From NCBI GenBank assembly GCA_949316495.1, contig OX439010.1, positions 10,948,309 through 11,012,308 on the forward strand: 64,000 bases of DNA. Reading direction: 5' to 3'. The notes under the pieces were generated by a model that did no database searches, was not told where the DNA came from, and saw only the letters and a list, made by a program, of their open reading frames with translations. Shown one piece after another: positions 22,636 to 33,716 of the stretch. The stretch comes from Amphiduros pacificus (Eukaryota > Annelida > Polychaeta > Phyllodocida > Hesionidae). The position numbers and the translations under genes were made by a program. Every line of letters starts with the position of its first letter. Position 1 is the first letter of the stretch.

Positions 22636-24115
22636 CTGCAGAATGACAATGCAAACATTTGGAACTAATGATTTTTTCTCACTAATTTTTCGGTCAATGA
22701 TCTTTTGAAAGCAAAACAACAAACCCAAATCCACGCTAATGCAATGATAATTATCATTAGTGTTGACGTGAGAAAATTGTTTCTGTCACGTTGAATCATT
22801 TGACAAGGGAAATTACTGGCATTACAGGCCACCAAAAATGCCTAGAAAGCGGACATGAAGATGCCAAATTAATGCCTTTTTCGGAGGGAAATGACGGGTA
22901 AACCAAGCAATCAGCAACTTCCCAGTTCTGTTGTACACCCCCTTAGATTTAGCCCTATCTCCAAATATGGTGTATCCCTTCATGAATTATATGGATCGGA
23001 GTTCTTAGGTCACGTGACCTGTGATGAGTCCACTATTCAATGATGTCACATGTCAGTAAATGTTACTTAGCAAATAACATCATTGATTCCTCAAGATCGT
23101 ATCTAAATTTTATGTTTGTGTTTGGCGTAGTCTCGCATAAGCTTTCCCATATTTATAAAAGGAAAATCCATTTATGATCAGAATTCATTAAGTGCAGGTG
23201 TGGAAATGAGACCTTTCAAGATGACAAAAGCTTTGATACCAAGGATGTGTGAAGTGTGCGCAACAATTTCTTCAGAGAATAAAAGAAAAAACACCAAGAG
23301 GCATAATGAAATGTGAGAAGGCATCTTTGTAAAACTATTACAGCAATAATACAGCGGGCTATTGTTTTAAACCACATATCTATCAAATATTTAATTTGGA
23401 AAATAATCACAATTTTCTTGTTTCTTTGAAAAGATGTTTGAGGCTGAATTATTTCTTTCTGAGATAAATCTTCGCGGCTAATTAAACCTTTCCAGTTAAT
23501 TGAAATGTATTTGTTTTCAGTGGGTTATTTTCACGATCTATTAGCATATGGATGTGTTATGAGGCTGATACTCGTTGTTTGCAGACACCTGGATGTCATT
23601 AATCTTAACTCGTGAAAACAGCTGGAATTACCGCAAATGAACAAATCAAGTATGATGGCAAAGTCTGAATGTCACCCTGTCAACATAATTAACACAATAA
23701 TGATGTTACTTTCTTTGATGAATAACTTTGTGACACTAAACTCGTTAGTGATACATGTAAACTGCATTTCCTCACGTGCCCATAGTTTGACTAATTCTAA
23801 GATGCTAATTCAACGTAATCATTAACTGAGGTTGGCATTTCATCTTGGCATTTCATCTTTGCTTCACATAATTTACTGAAATGTTTTTGAACAATAAAAT
23901 AACTTTTTACTTGGATTGCTGTCAATCGAAACATTTTCATGAATATGCCACACACACACACACAACCACAGACTCACATATATTAGTACGATATGCACTT
24001 CAGCTTGTGTGGCACTGATCTTATCATACATGCATGACATTGATTATGCTACATTAAAAAAAAAATAATGCTATTTTTCCATGTAAAGATGTCACGTTGG
24101 ACCGAGAATATTTAC
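22636..24115 (-). other. HCN intron (1480 bases) within the C-linker
   Basis: The intron has donor GTAAAT and acceptor CTGCAG. It contains the palindromic E-box AGGTCACGTGACCT at 23007-23020. Nothing else recognisable is seen. Confidence 0.85.
23007..23020. promoter_or_regulatory. Perfect E-box palindrome AGGTCACGTGACCT
   Basis: This 14-base perfect palindrome is centred on CACGTG with the flanks preferred by USF and MiT/TFE factors (GTCACGTGAC). It lies in an HCN intron. Related GGTCACGTGATT copies occur at 46297, 51449 and 61660. Confidence 0.4.
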
Positions 24116-24262
24116 CTCTCTCAGACATTCATTTAACTCGCCCAGGATGTTATCTTCGTCAAACATCTTGCCTTGATAACGATGCTCATAATAATCCGAT
24201 ATGCGCTGGCGCAGATTTCTCGGCAACTTCCGGTAAATCATGTACTCCTCTACCTGCTTGAA
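24116..24262 (-). CDS. HCN: HCN exon: C-linker
   Basis: The 147-base exon of exactly 49 codons encodes [37 protein letters not shown] and [12 protein letters not shown]. These are the A', B' and C'/D' helices that couple the cyclic nucleotide-binding domain to the gate and mediate tetramer contacts. It starts after TTTTCTTACAG and ends before GTAAAT, phase 0 at both ends. Phe at the first position stands where Val or Leu is usual after Arg-Glu-Lys. Confidence 0.95.
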
Positions 24263-25399
24263 CTGTAAGAAAATGGAAAAACCATAATATTAGGAACATG
24301 CATCTCTATGTAGCATGGAATTATACGGAATCTTGCGGAGGATAAGCACCATTCATTAGCCATATTTCTATGCATGTCAGCAATATTTCATGAATATCTC
24401 TCAACATGATAAGCTCTGATGTAATGTTAAAGGATTGTGTTTGAATAGCATTCAGAAACGTAGAATGAGAAATATATTGGCACACATTTTATATAAAACG
24501 CACAGGACTGTTGACTTCGGCGGGAAATATCAAACACAGGTCACAAACATGACATAAGACATCATAAATTCCAGACAATCGATAATGTACCACATCTAGG
24601 TTTTGATATGAGTTGGATTGTAAAATGAATGCAATGAGTCAATATTTCAATGTCAGACTCCATCAAATGCCCATGAAGAATCTTTTGTTTTTTCCTTTTA
24701 TTAGACTTCCCTTTGTGTGAATGTATTGATCGATAAAACAAATAAATTTTACAGATTAAAAAAAAAGCAAGCGATGACCATTTAGTATTGACTTATTGTG
24801 AATTGTATCTTATATATTTTTATGTCTGAGTCCCAATTTCTGTATTATAGATCTAGGTAAAATTCTTTGCATTTATCTCTGTAAAATAAGTTCTGCAAAC
24901 ATAACCCGCAAATTGGGTGACAGGAAATGAAACAGAGATGAGAATTATGCTTGGAGACCCAATCCTATTACTTGTGCATTGGGGCTGTTATCAGTCAACT
25001 CATGGCAGCATGTGTCATATTCTTTCACTGACAAACAACTCTGTGTGGATGAACTGCCAAACTCATCAAATTTGAGACCAAACTTATCTCTCTGCAAACA
25101 TTGAAAAACTGAGCTATTTGTAACATCATTTGAAGCCACAGTTTATAAATCTGTATAGTGCGTCGGACGCTGCCAAGTGTTAACATTAACTTGTATATAT
25201 TTGTAACGTGAGTGAGCATAATAATACAATTAAACAAAAACAAAATTCTAAAAAAAAATAAAAAAATAAAAAAATAATTTGTAAAAAAAAACATGTGATG
25301 TGTAACTAATTCCAACACATGTTTAGAGTTCTAAGTAACACATGTTCATATTTGTCATGAGGCCATTTTGGGCAATTGGCGGCGGAGAGGTGAGTGTTC

Positions 25400-25482
25400 A
25401 AAAATAACTTATCAAAATAACTTATCAAAAATAACTTATCAAAAATAACTTATCAAAAATAACTTATCAAAAATAACTTATT
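25400..25482. repeat. 14-bp tandem repeat AAAAATAACTTATC
   Basis: About six copies, the first ones a base shorter. It is a simple intronic minisatellite without coding meaning. Confidence 0.9.
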
Positions 25483-26643
25483 TGGCCAGATCAGGCCGAT
25501 TATTCTGGTAGATCGACAGAGTGCATTATATGAAAACGAGCCTAACACGAATTAGACCAAAAATGATATCAAAATCCAAATGCATATTTTGTTGACCATT
25601 AAGAATGTTCTTTAACTTGTGTGTTTATCATTTATTATTTGAAACCAGAAATATAAAATAAATTGCCTAGCAAACACATTTGAACTGTCCCTATTTTTAT
25701 ATCACATATGGAATCTCCATCAAAAAGCGATTCTCATTTTTTTATAGCATTTTAAAAGCCATTTAGTACATATTGAAACAATCCATTGACTTTGGAACAA
25801 TCTACTTTTCACGTTTGAGGGTAAAACTGTGATGACATCTTGTAAGGGACTGTAGATTTCGCAAGGTATGATCATGGAAGGTACAACCTGTTCCAGCATG
25901 GCTCTTCAGACAGTGCCCCAGGCGTTCTCCCTGCATAGTTACACGTTCAAATGTCACTAAGAAAAGTGAAGTCCTCAACTCAATTTACCACCGGAAATGG
26001 CCTCATTTACCTGCCGAGGTGCAACCTACGCTTTTCACTTTTCCATTTCAGGAGAACTGCCCCTTACTATGAAAGACGCATCAGTTTGACTTGGTGACCA
26101 TTTCGTATTTTCACTTTCATTTACTGTGCTGTATTGAATATGCGAAATCAGTTACCATCCTGTTGCACAATTTTACTTTTTCATCAAACCATGATTGCTT
26201 GGTAATAAGACAGCCGCCGTGGCCCGCATTGACTCGATTGTACCTAATTTGCAGCCATTATGGAGAAATTTAGGATTATTTACACTAATGGGCTAGCCAT
26301 TTTGGGAGTGCCAGGCCTAAATGAATCTGATGCATATTTGCGCGTTTGACAACAGGCTTGCTTTGGACAATAATCACATTTTCTTACATCTAAAATAGAA
26401 TACCAGTCCATAGGTGGGTAATATTGAGGGAGAAATTCATGATCATGATCTTAGTGTATTAGTGAATCAGTGTTGAAAATTCATCAGCATATCCTCTTGA
26501 ACTTTTCATAGAATGTTTCTTGTCACGTTTTCACACAGGTTCAAATTTATTTATCCAAATTTATTATGTCTAGAACCGATATATTGAAAGGATTTTGTTG
26601 ATATTTTGTGTTGGTAAGATTATTTACATGTCATATTGATTTT

Positions 26644-26675
26644 ATAAACGTTTATGTTTTTACCATTTTTAGGCA
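26644..26675 (+). mobile_element. Small LINE 3' UTR remnant
   Basis: CGTTTATGTTTTTACCATTT and TTAGGCAC match the sequence at about 332-364, just before the ATTC-tailed LINE end. It is very short and may be a relic. Confidence 0.4.
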
Positions 26676-26946
26676 CATATAATAATTGCCATACAGGAAA
26701 GCCTAAAGGATAAATATAAACGGAAATTAAAATGCTTCCATTAAATTCTTCTATGTCACAAAACTGTGCATGTGAAATTGTTTGTGATATTACCAAGAGA
26801 ATTGTTGCTGTGTCAGCGTTTGGCTGATTAACATCATTAACAACCCAAAATAGGGCTACTTGGTTCTACTGTCACGTTATTCAAGTCATTAAATCCATAA
26901 AACATGTGCATTAACTCAACATAGAAGAGGGACTCGTTGCACAGTG

Positions 26947-26949
<3 letters not shown>

Positions 26950-27016
<67 letters not shown>
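26950..27016. repeat. (AT)n microsatellite
   Basis: About 33 uninterrupted AT units in an HCN intron. Confidence 0.97.
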
Positions 27017-27019
<3 letters not shown>

Positions 27020-28503
27020 ATTGATATGGTATTGGAACTTGATATTAATAGTTTTATTGCATGACGATTGTTATCAATTTCTTGCTGTAATGACATTTTA
27101 ATGACTCTTTTCGGTATCTAGGTCATATCATTCCAGATAGATTTGGTATTATTTATTAGTATGGTAAGGGTGGAGTGTAATGAATGGAGTTGTGACACCT
27201 TAAGATCAAAGGTGGAATGTGAGTTACCGACAATCTATTGTGTCTTTTGACGCCAAAAAAACACAAGCGTCAAGAGTATGACGTTATTTAATCTAAACAG
27301 AGATTTGCTTTGATTACCCTGAAACGTTATCCAATTCTTTCAACTCTCAAATCTGAAATCCTAAAAAAAAGTTTGTGACTTTTGTAAAAAAAAAGTTCTT
27401 TTTTTAGGAAAATGATATATTGAGCTCCGAAAATATTGATAAACAATCTATATAGATAATTTTATATTGGCTTTGTAGTTATTGTAGGGAATAGTCTACT
27501 CAATTAAATAATATCCACAATGTTGCCATTAGATTCCCCAAATTCCATTCATTATGAAATATTATATATATTGTGATGTTCTCCATTATTGTGACGACTA
27601 ATCAACAACCAAAACAATTATATTCAATGTATGTCAATGATGCAAGTCTTCCTAATACCAAGGGCGCCAACATTTAACACATGGTTTACTATTCAATATA
27701 ACTTGACTGCCCATTGGGTGAACCTAACAACAAACAAATCGCTTTTTGTACCTGTAACAGGACTAATTTGGCAACATGACACCAGACATATGTTGACATA
27801 AAGTTATAATTAGGAAGATAAACAGGGTATCCTGTTCAAGTCTGAGTCTCAGGTAGCCGCCATCTTTAAATGTTAATTTGTTTCCTCCTGCATAATGAAC
27901 CGATAACTATGCTAATAAGTCTACTTTTACAAGTCCCAGTTGTTATTACATGTGTTGGATTGCTTTTGTAATTGCTCACTGATTACCCATGTCTTTATCT
28001 CCCTATGAGAATGCCTTTGTAAGAAACATATTATTTTCGTTATTGGTAGCAATATGAGTATCATGTTGTAGAACAAGTACCAAGGGACTACAGGGGAGTG
28101 TTCATCATGTTAGTGGGATACAGTAGCCTGAGTGATACACTGAAGATTACATAGATGGCAAGATGTTATAAATGACATTTTGAATATCAGAACATTTTAG
28201 AACATTTGAAATAAAATGATAATGCCATTTTCTTGTTCACATCATCAGATTCAGAGGACATTTACAAATAAAGAAAATTACTTGCATATACTTTAAAAGA
28301 ACTTTGTTTTGAAATGCACATGGAATGGTAATAATATAGGGTGTGTTTTCAAGGGGATTCATTTAGACATTGAAGCAGATATTCATTTACTCTGACACAG
28401 TATAATAACACACAATAATAATTGGTTGTTAACTGCGTTGAAGTGTGATATAAACAAATTACTAATATAAGTGTTTTAATATACAATCAGAGGATGTGTG
28501 CAT

Positions 28504-28524
28504 GATATATATATATATATATAT
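28504..28524. repeat. (AT)n run beside the pore-exon donor
   Basis: About ten AT units beginning roughly a dozen bases inside the intron from the pore exon's 5' splice site. Length changes here could alter donor accessibility. Confidence 0.9.
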
Positions 28525-28535
28525 TGTATGCTGAC

Positions 28536-28754
28536 CTTCTCTCTGTAGAGTCTCTTGGAGGTGTCAAATGACTGGATGAGAGTGGTGGCGTGGCCGACGA
28601 AGAGGGCATAGCAGGTTGCCCCGGTCAGCATTGACACCATAGTCAGCCACACATCCGTCGTGCTCTGTGGAGGGAACCGTCCATAACCAATACATAACAT
28701 ATGGGACAGAGCCTTGAACAACGCCCACGTGTATTGATCTGACCAATGGGCGTG
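28536..28754 (-). CDS. HCN: HCN exon: pore loop, selectivity filter and S6
   Basis: The 219-base exon has 73 codons, phase 0 at both ends. It encodes [20 protein letters not shown], the filter [10 protein letters not shown] with the HCN-type Cys-Ile-Gly-Tyr-Gly, [31 protein letters not shown] (S6 and gate) and TSKRLYREK. Cys-Ile-Gly-Tyr-Gly is the signature that separates weakly potassium-selective HCN pores from true potassium channels. The acceptor is TTTCAG. The donor is GTCAGC, with C at +3, a weak site. Confidence 0.96.
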
Positions 28755-31700
28755 CTGAAATACATTCAAACAACCAATCAATGATTTGAAATAATAAATT
28801 TGTACTTTACTGAAGGAGAAATGTATAAAACAGCACTAAAATAGCGTTAAGAAATCGGCAATGATCTTTATTTATTGCAATCACTCATTTTAAAGCAATT
28901 AAGGTAATTGAATCATTTCTACAGCACAACACTAGTAAAATCCATTTTGTTATTGTTTCTTATGTTGTTAATGTTTAGATTGTACATGTACTACATGAAT
29001 TGCACTTGATATGCCATCAATCCTTCACATTTCTAGTCCATCATTTTGATCTATGTGCCAAACAATCGTGGAAGTCCAAATTACATATATTACCACTATT
29101 GACCACATTATCTATAACTTATTTTAATGTTAATCATAATGATTTAGATGGACTAAACATGTTGATTATTGTCAATGTCATGATACATCTCTAGTTCAAA
29201 CCATGTAGCACATAACAGCAAATAGAGCAATAAATGAGTAATAAAATGTTGGATGTTGGGAGATCTGAATAACAAAGAATAAATGTCAAAGTCTGATAAA
29301 TCAAATGAGAAAATGTGCGGCACATGGACATTGTACAGTATAGCCAAAGTTGGCCACAGGTCACATTATGCAACACACCTTCTTCCATGTATTGCAGTTT
29401 GCAGGATAACGTCATACCAATGTGGAATGGATGAATCTTATAAAATAGATCATGACCGAGAGCATCACAAAGGATAATATTGTATATCAAATTTAAAAGA
29501 ATAGAATTGCCACATTGAATACTAGTATCCGGTTATCCTGCAATATGTATGCCTGCAGTACATAATAGTTATGTTACACAAAAATTAATTGATTTTCTTT
29601 ATAAAATTCACATTTTGTCTGTTAGAAATGATAATGAGAGAAGACAGCGACAACATAAATGTTATGAGATAATTATTTAACTCAGTAATGCATAGTTATT
29701 AAGAAACGATCCACACTTCACACCAGTAGGCATCAAGGAGAAATAATGGTTAGGTTTTTTGTTTGTACATGTGCATGTGTTTCTCTCATTATCGTTTATA
29801 AAAGAGACATCTGATAAACAGCTGGAGAAGAAAGGTGACAGAGAGAGCTAAAAGAAGAAAGAATAAATATGGTATGAGGGCCTGCTTCACACATTCTTTG
29901 TGAATATTTCCAGATAGAATTTCACTGGCCTGCCTCAGGTATCTATTGAACTATGAGGAATTATTCTTGTGGCTTTCATGTTTAAGAGAATAAACGTATT
30001 AAGGCTTTGAGTAGGATCCAACATCCTAAGTGAGGCTATATTGGTGTAGAAATTTCATAAGAGTATTGATTTGTAAGAATGGACTTAACATGTATTTTTA
30101 TCTTGAAAGCACCACATGAATGTTAAATGCCAAATTTTGGATTCTTCAGTAAATTCGTCTGGGAATAAAAGGGTATATTGAGTCTAATAGACATTCAAAG
30201 ACATACCACGGCTGGCTGTAAACCTGTGCTCAGATATCTAATACTATAATTATGACTTTTATGACACCAGAAGTCTGGATAAGTGCCAGAATTTGTGCTG
30301 CTTTCATCCTGAGTGACAGATAAATGCTTTAAAGATAATATTGTATTGGTATCTGGAATTCCTCAGCTAAAAATGGAAAATGATCTAATAACAATAGAAC
30401 ATTACAATATATATATATATAGCAAAAGGTAGTTTCTTAACATTAAAGATATCTCAATCTAGTATGTGTATGGTATCCAAGCAGCATAAAACAGGGATAT
30501 CAAATATTGTTGCACAAAAATACTGTCATGTCATATCATCAAATTTCAACCAATCAGCAGCCCTCATTCCTCATTTCTGCAGATTAGAGACAGCTATTTG
30601 CCCATGCTCATTGAGAGATCAAGTGATTCACAATCAAGCGATTCACGATCAAGTGATTCAAAATCATGTGATTCAAAATCGTGTGATTCACAATCAAGTG
30701 ATTCAAAATCAAGTGATTCAAAATCAAGCGATTCACAATCAAGTGATTCAAAATCAAGTGATTCAAAATCAAGTGATTCAAAATCAAGTGATTCAAAATC
30801 AAGTGATTCACAATCAAGTGATTCACAATCAAGTGATTCACAATCAAGTGATTCACAATCAAGTGATTCACAATCAAGTGATTCACAATCAAGTGATTCT
30901 CACTCAAGTGATTTAGTATAAACATAAATCGATGCTTGATTGGAACCAACTTTGGTTTTATTTGAATATAAACAACAGAGAATGTCAGCTATTTTTCCTT
31001 ATAAACAAACTCAGGCTTGCTATTAGATTTAATGATAATATCATCATCGTTTTGTATGATTTGATATAAAAATAAATTTCTAAATGAGAATATGGATTTT
31101 GAAGCAAATAATATCCAATTGTAAAAATGGCAAAAGAAATTTCTTGGTAGTTGGTATCAGATGCATGCTAGAATATAGTCCTTCAAATGCCAATGATAAC
31201 AAATATTTACAACCTTTTCAAAATTAAATGCATACTCATTGAATATACACGCGGTGACAACACAAAGAAAAGTAATGACAAATAATATGATAATGATATT
31301 ATTTCATGTATATCAAGTCATCATGTGCTGCCATCTCGTGTATATAAGTGTAAGTATATACATTTTAACCAGTATATATATTCTCTGAGTTTATACATTT
31401 AACAAAACATCAGGTTTTAAAATATGAGGGAAAGAAGAAGGCTTTGTATGAAGAAACGCGAACAAGCAGAGATAGTGCAAGGCAGCCAATTAGGGAAAAT
31501 GTCTGGCCATATAAGAACTAGAGGCTGTGCAAAAGAATGATCTCTCTCTAATCCTAGAAAAAAAAAAGCAAAATTATGTTCTGTGGCGCTTGGGGAAAAT
31601 TCAGCAATGCCATGGATCAAAATGTGAGCGCAAAGAGCAGTGCGCTAAAATGTAAGAAATCTGTTGCTCTGTGCTCGCTATACAGACTTGATGCGTCAAG

Positions 31701-32497
31701 AATAGAATATATTGTGAGTTTGTCTGGTTGTGACACTAGGCAATAAACTGATTTATCATGTTATAAGGTTGAAATAAAGAAGACAAACTGATTAAAATAA
31801 GAATTAAATGTATCCCAATGATTTCCTAGTTCTTGGTCACAATTATTTGTTTGTACAATTGATTTGTGTAAAAAATTATATAATAAAAAATATGGTGATT
31901 TTCCAAAAAGAATCGGTTACGTATCTTTGAAAGCAGCTAATAAATTGATTCAATTGTTCCATTCAATAGTGTGATGTGAAGTCTTCTACGTGGTGATTGA
32001 GATGTGTCAGACAGATGTAAGTTGACACCCACATGACGAACCACATGCGTGGGATTTAATCTACGGGGGTAAGATTTTCTTGGATAACTAACATTTCATG
32101 GAAATGTCAGCATCGATCTCATGCAATGAGGATTACATACAAATGGGGAAAAAAACAGTCATGCACAAAATGTCAAACGTTAAATGAGTAGCGTTCTTTT
32201 TAGGAAAATCACCATATTTGATATAAATGAAAAGTTAGTAAAATGCAACTCAACACGTCACACATGTTTATAAATCATATGACTTGACATGTCACAAAAC
32301 GTCAAAAGCATTTTTGTTTGGATTAATTAAAATCAGAAGAAGAAAAAAATGTTACTTGAATCGTGTTAGTTGCCAAAAAACTGTATCAAACAAACGTCAT
32401 AGTCTGACATACACTGGTAAGATAAAACAAACCGAATAGAACAACGTGTTTTGGAAGAATCGTGACAAGAACGGGTTGCGTCACTTCCTGTGAATAC
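28755..32497 (-). other. HCN intron (3743 bases) between the S5 and pore exons
   Basis: It contains the 20-copy 15-bp array at 30616-30915 and a short TA run near 30409-30420. No further exon is recognised. Confidence 0.8.
30616..30915. repeat. 20 x 15-bp minisatellite (CAATCAAGTGATTCA)
   Basis: Exactly 300 bases make 20 units of CAATCAAGTGATTCA or AAATCAAGTGATTCA with few changes. Because the unit is a multiple of three and stop-free in several frames, both strands show long open frames (Ser-Ser-Asp-Ser-Gln repeats on plus; Asn-His-Leu-Ile-Val repeats on minus). These are not genes. Each unit contains TCAAGTG, resembling the NK2 homeodomain consensus. Confidence 0.95.
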
Positions 32498-32647
32498 CTG
32501 CAGTTCGTTTATTGAAACCCATGAATTGGCGGGAAAATCCTCAAGCATGGGTACAAGGTATTGGAGACATCCATTCCAGTGGCCAAGAAGGAGCATCAGG
32601 CAGATCAGGTTGAATATTCGCATAAACATCCCCGCTACACTCAAGAA
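32498..32647 (-). CDS. HCN: HCN alternative exon A: S5 and turret (distal copy)
   Basis: The 150-base exon has 50 codons, phase 0 at both ends. It encodes [19 protein letters not shown], then [18 protein letters not shown] and [13 protein letters not shown]. This is the S5 helix and outer turret of an HCN channel. The acceptor follows TTTCCTTGCAG and the donor is GTATTC. It is the same length and phase as exon B at 33567-33716 and identical at 42 of 50 residues. It would be used instead of exon B between S4 and the pore exon. Confidence 0.92.
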
Positions 32648-33566
32648 CTGCAAGGAAAGCCCATAGAGATATCCTCATTTGTTTGCACAACCTATCCTTT
32701 TTACAGCATTTTGACACAGCATTTGGCCGGAGTGAAAGTTCTGATTTCTGAGGGAGGCCCGCGCCACAGATAACCGCTTTGTTTCCATTTCTTTGCAGAT
32801 CAATAATTTTTTGTTTGTTTGTTTGAAAATACCCATTTTGAGAGTTATTCTATGCACAAAGATCGAAATTGAATCACACACTGTCGTTCTTTTTAAAACG
32901 TTAAAAATAGAGAAATAGAAAGCAAAAAGTATAAATAAGCACATGCGTAACTTACCTCCAGTAAAATGGTAGTTTAAAGCTTAAAGCTTAAGGCACTAAT
33001 CACCTCAATAAGAAAACATGCAAAACGCCTGTGTGTGATTAACATGTGTGTTTATACATTTTCCCATGCATTTATATGCTGTTTATATCAATATTTTCTC
33101 ATCAGAGAGAAAAAAGAATTTTGGTATGGAAAGGCAGCGGTTACTTGCTATTTCGGTTAAGATATGAAATGGAAAATGGAATGGCAAAATACTGTGACTT
33201 TGAAATGCCGCATGTCAGATACAGATAAAAAAGAAAGTAAAAAGATGCATCGGGGATACGAATAGTACAATTAACATTTCAAAGTCACAAAGTAAAATGA
33301 TATATGAAAGTTTATAGCAGGTATATGTATGGCCACATGCCTTTCAGGCCATTCCACGATGGCAAGGGTTGGTCCTCAGGGCATTTGACTGCAGGCAAAG
33401 ATAAAAACCACTCAGTTAGACCATAACAGCAATATACAGAGGGGGGGATATTCACTCCATGGTTAACGCCGCCTATTTGTAATACTCAACACATATATAT
33501 AACACTGAGATAGAGTGAGATGCATGTATGTGTATATGTATGTGTGGTATCAGCTGTAGATCATAC

Positions 33567-33716
33567 CTGGAGCTCATTAATGGATACCCAACTATCTGAG
33601 GGGACATCCTGCAGCATGGGCACCAGCCACTGTAGACATCCGTTCCAGTGGCCCAGAAGTAGCATGAGACAAACCAGGTTGAAGATGCGCATAAACTTAC
33701 CGGCTACTGTGAGAAA
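33567..33716 (-). CDS. HCN: HCN alternative exon B: S5 and turret (proximal copy)
   Basis: The 150-base exon encodes [19 protein letters not shown], then [18 protein letters not shown] and [13 protein letters not shown]. The acceptor is TTTGTTTTCAG and the donor GTATGA. It differs from exon A at eight positions: S/T3, M/K7, I/V15, Y/W30, E/Q36, F/V38, A/S40 and N/D41. The changes affect the start of S5 and the extracellular turret; the core GHWNGCLQ is kept. Intact frames, splice sites and mainly conservative changes argue that both copies are under selection. Confidence 0.92.

Larger units (their letters stand above)
24263..28535 (-). other. HCN intron (4273 bases)
   Basis: It contains a 14-bp tandem repeat (25400-25482), a LINE-tail fragment (about 26644-26675), a long TA microsatellite (26950-27016) and a short TA run beside its 5' splice site. 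The 5' splice site reads GTCAGC. An open frame near 24945-25139 shows no known domain and was not called. Confidence 0.8.

Noticed and set aside
24945-25139. 64-codon minus frame in an HCN intron as a possible extra exon
   Set aside because: No known domain and would interrupt the continuous S6 to C-linker joining.
30464-30949. Three overlapping frames with Ser-Ser-Asp-Ser-Gln or Asn-His-Leu-Ile-Val repeats
   Set aside because: Generated by a 15-bp minisatellite without stops; it lies inside an HCN intron with no splice context.
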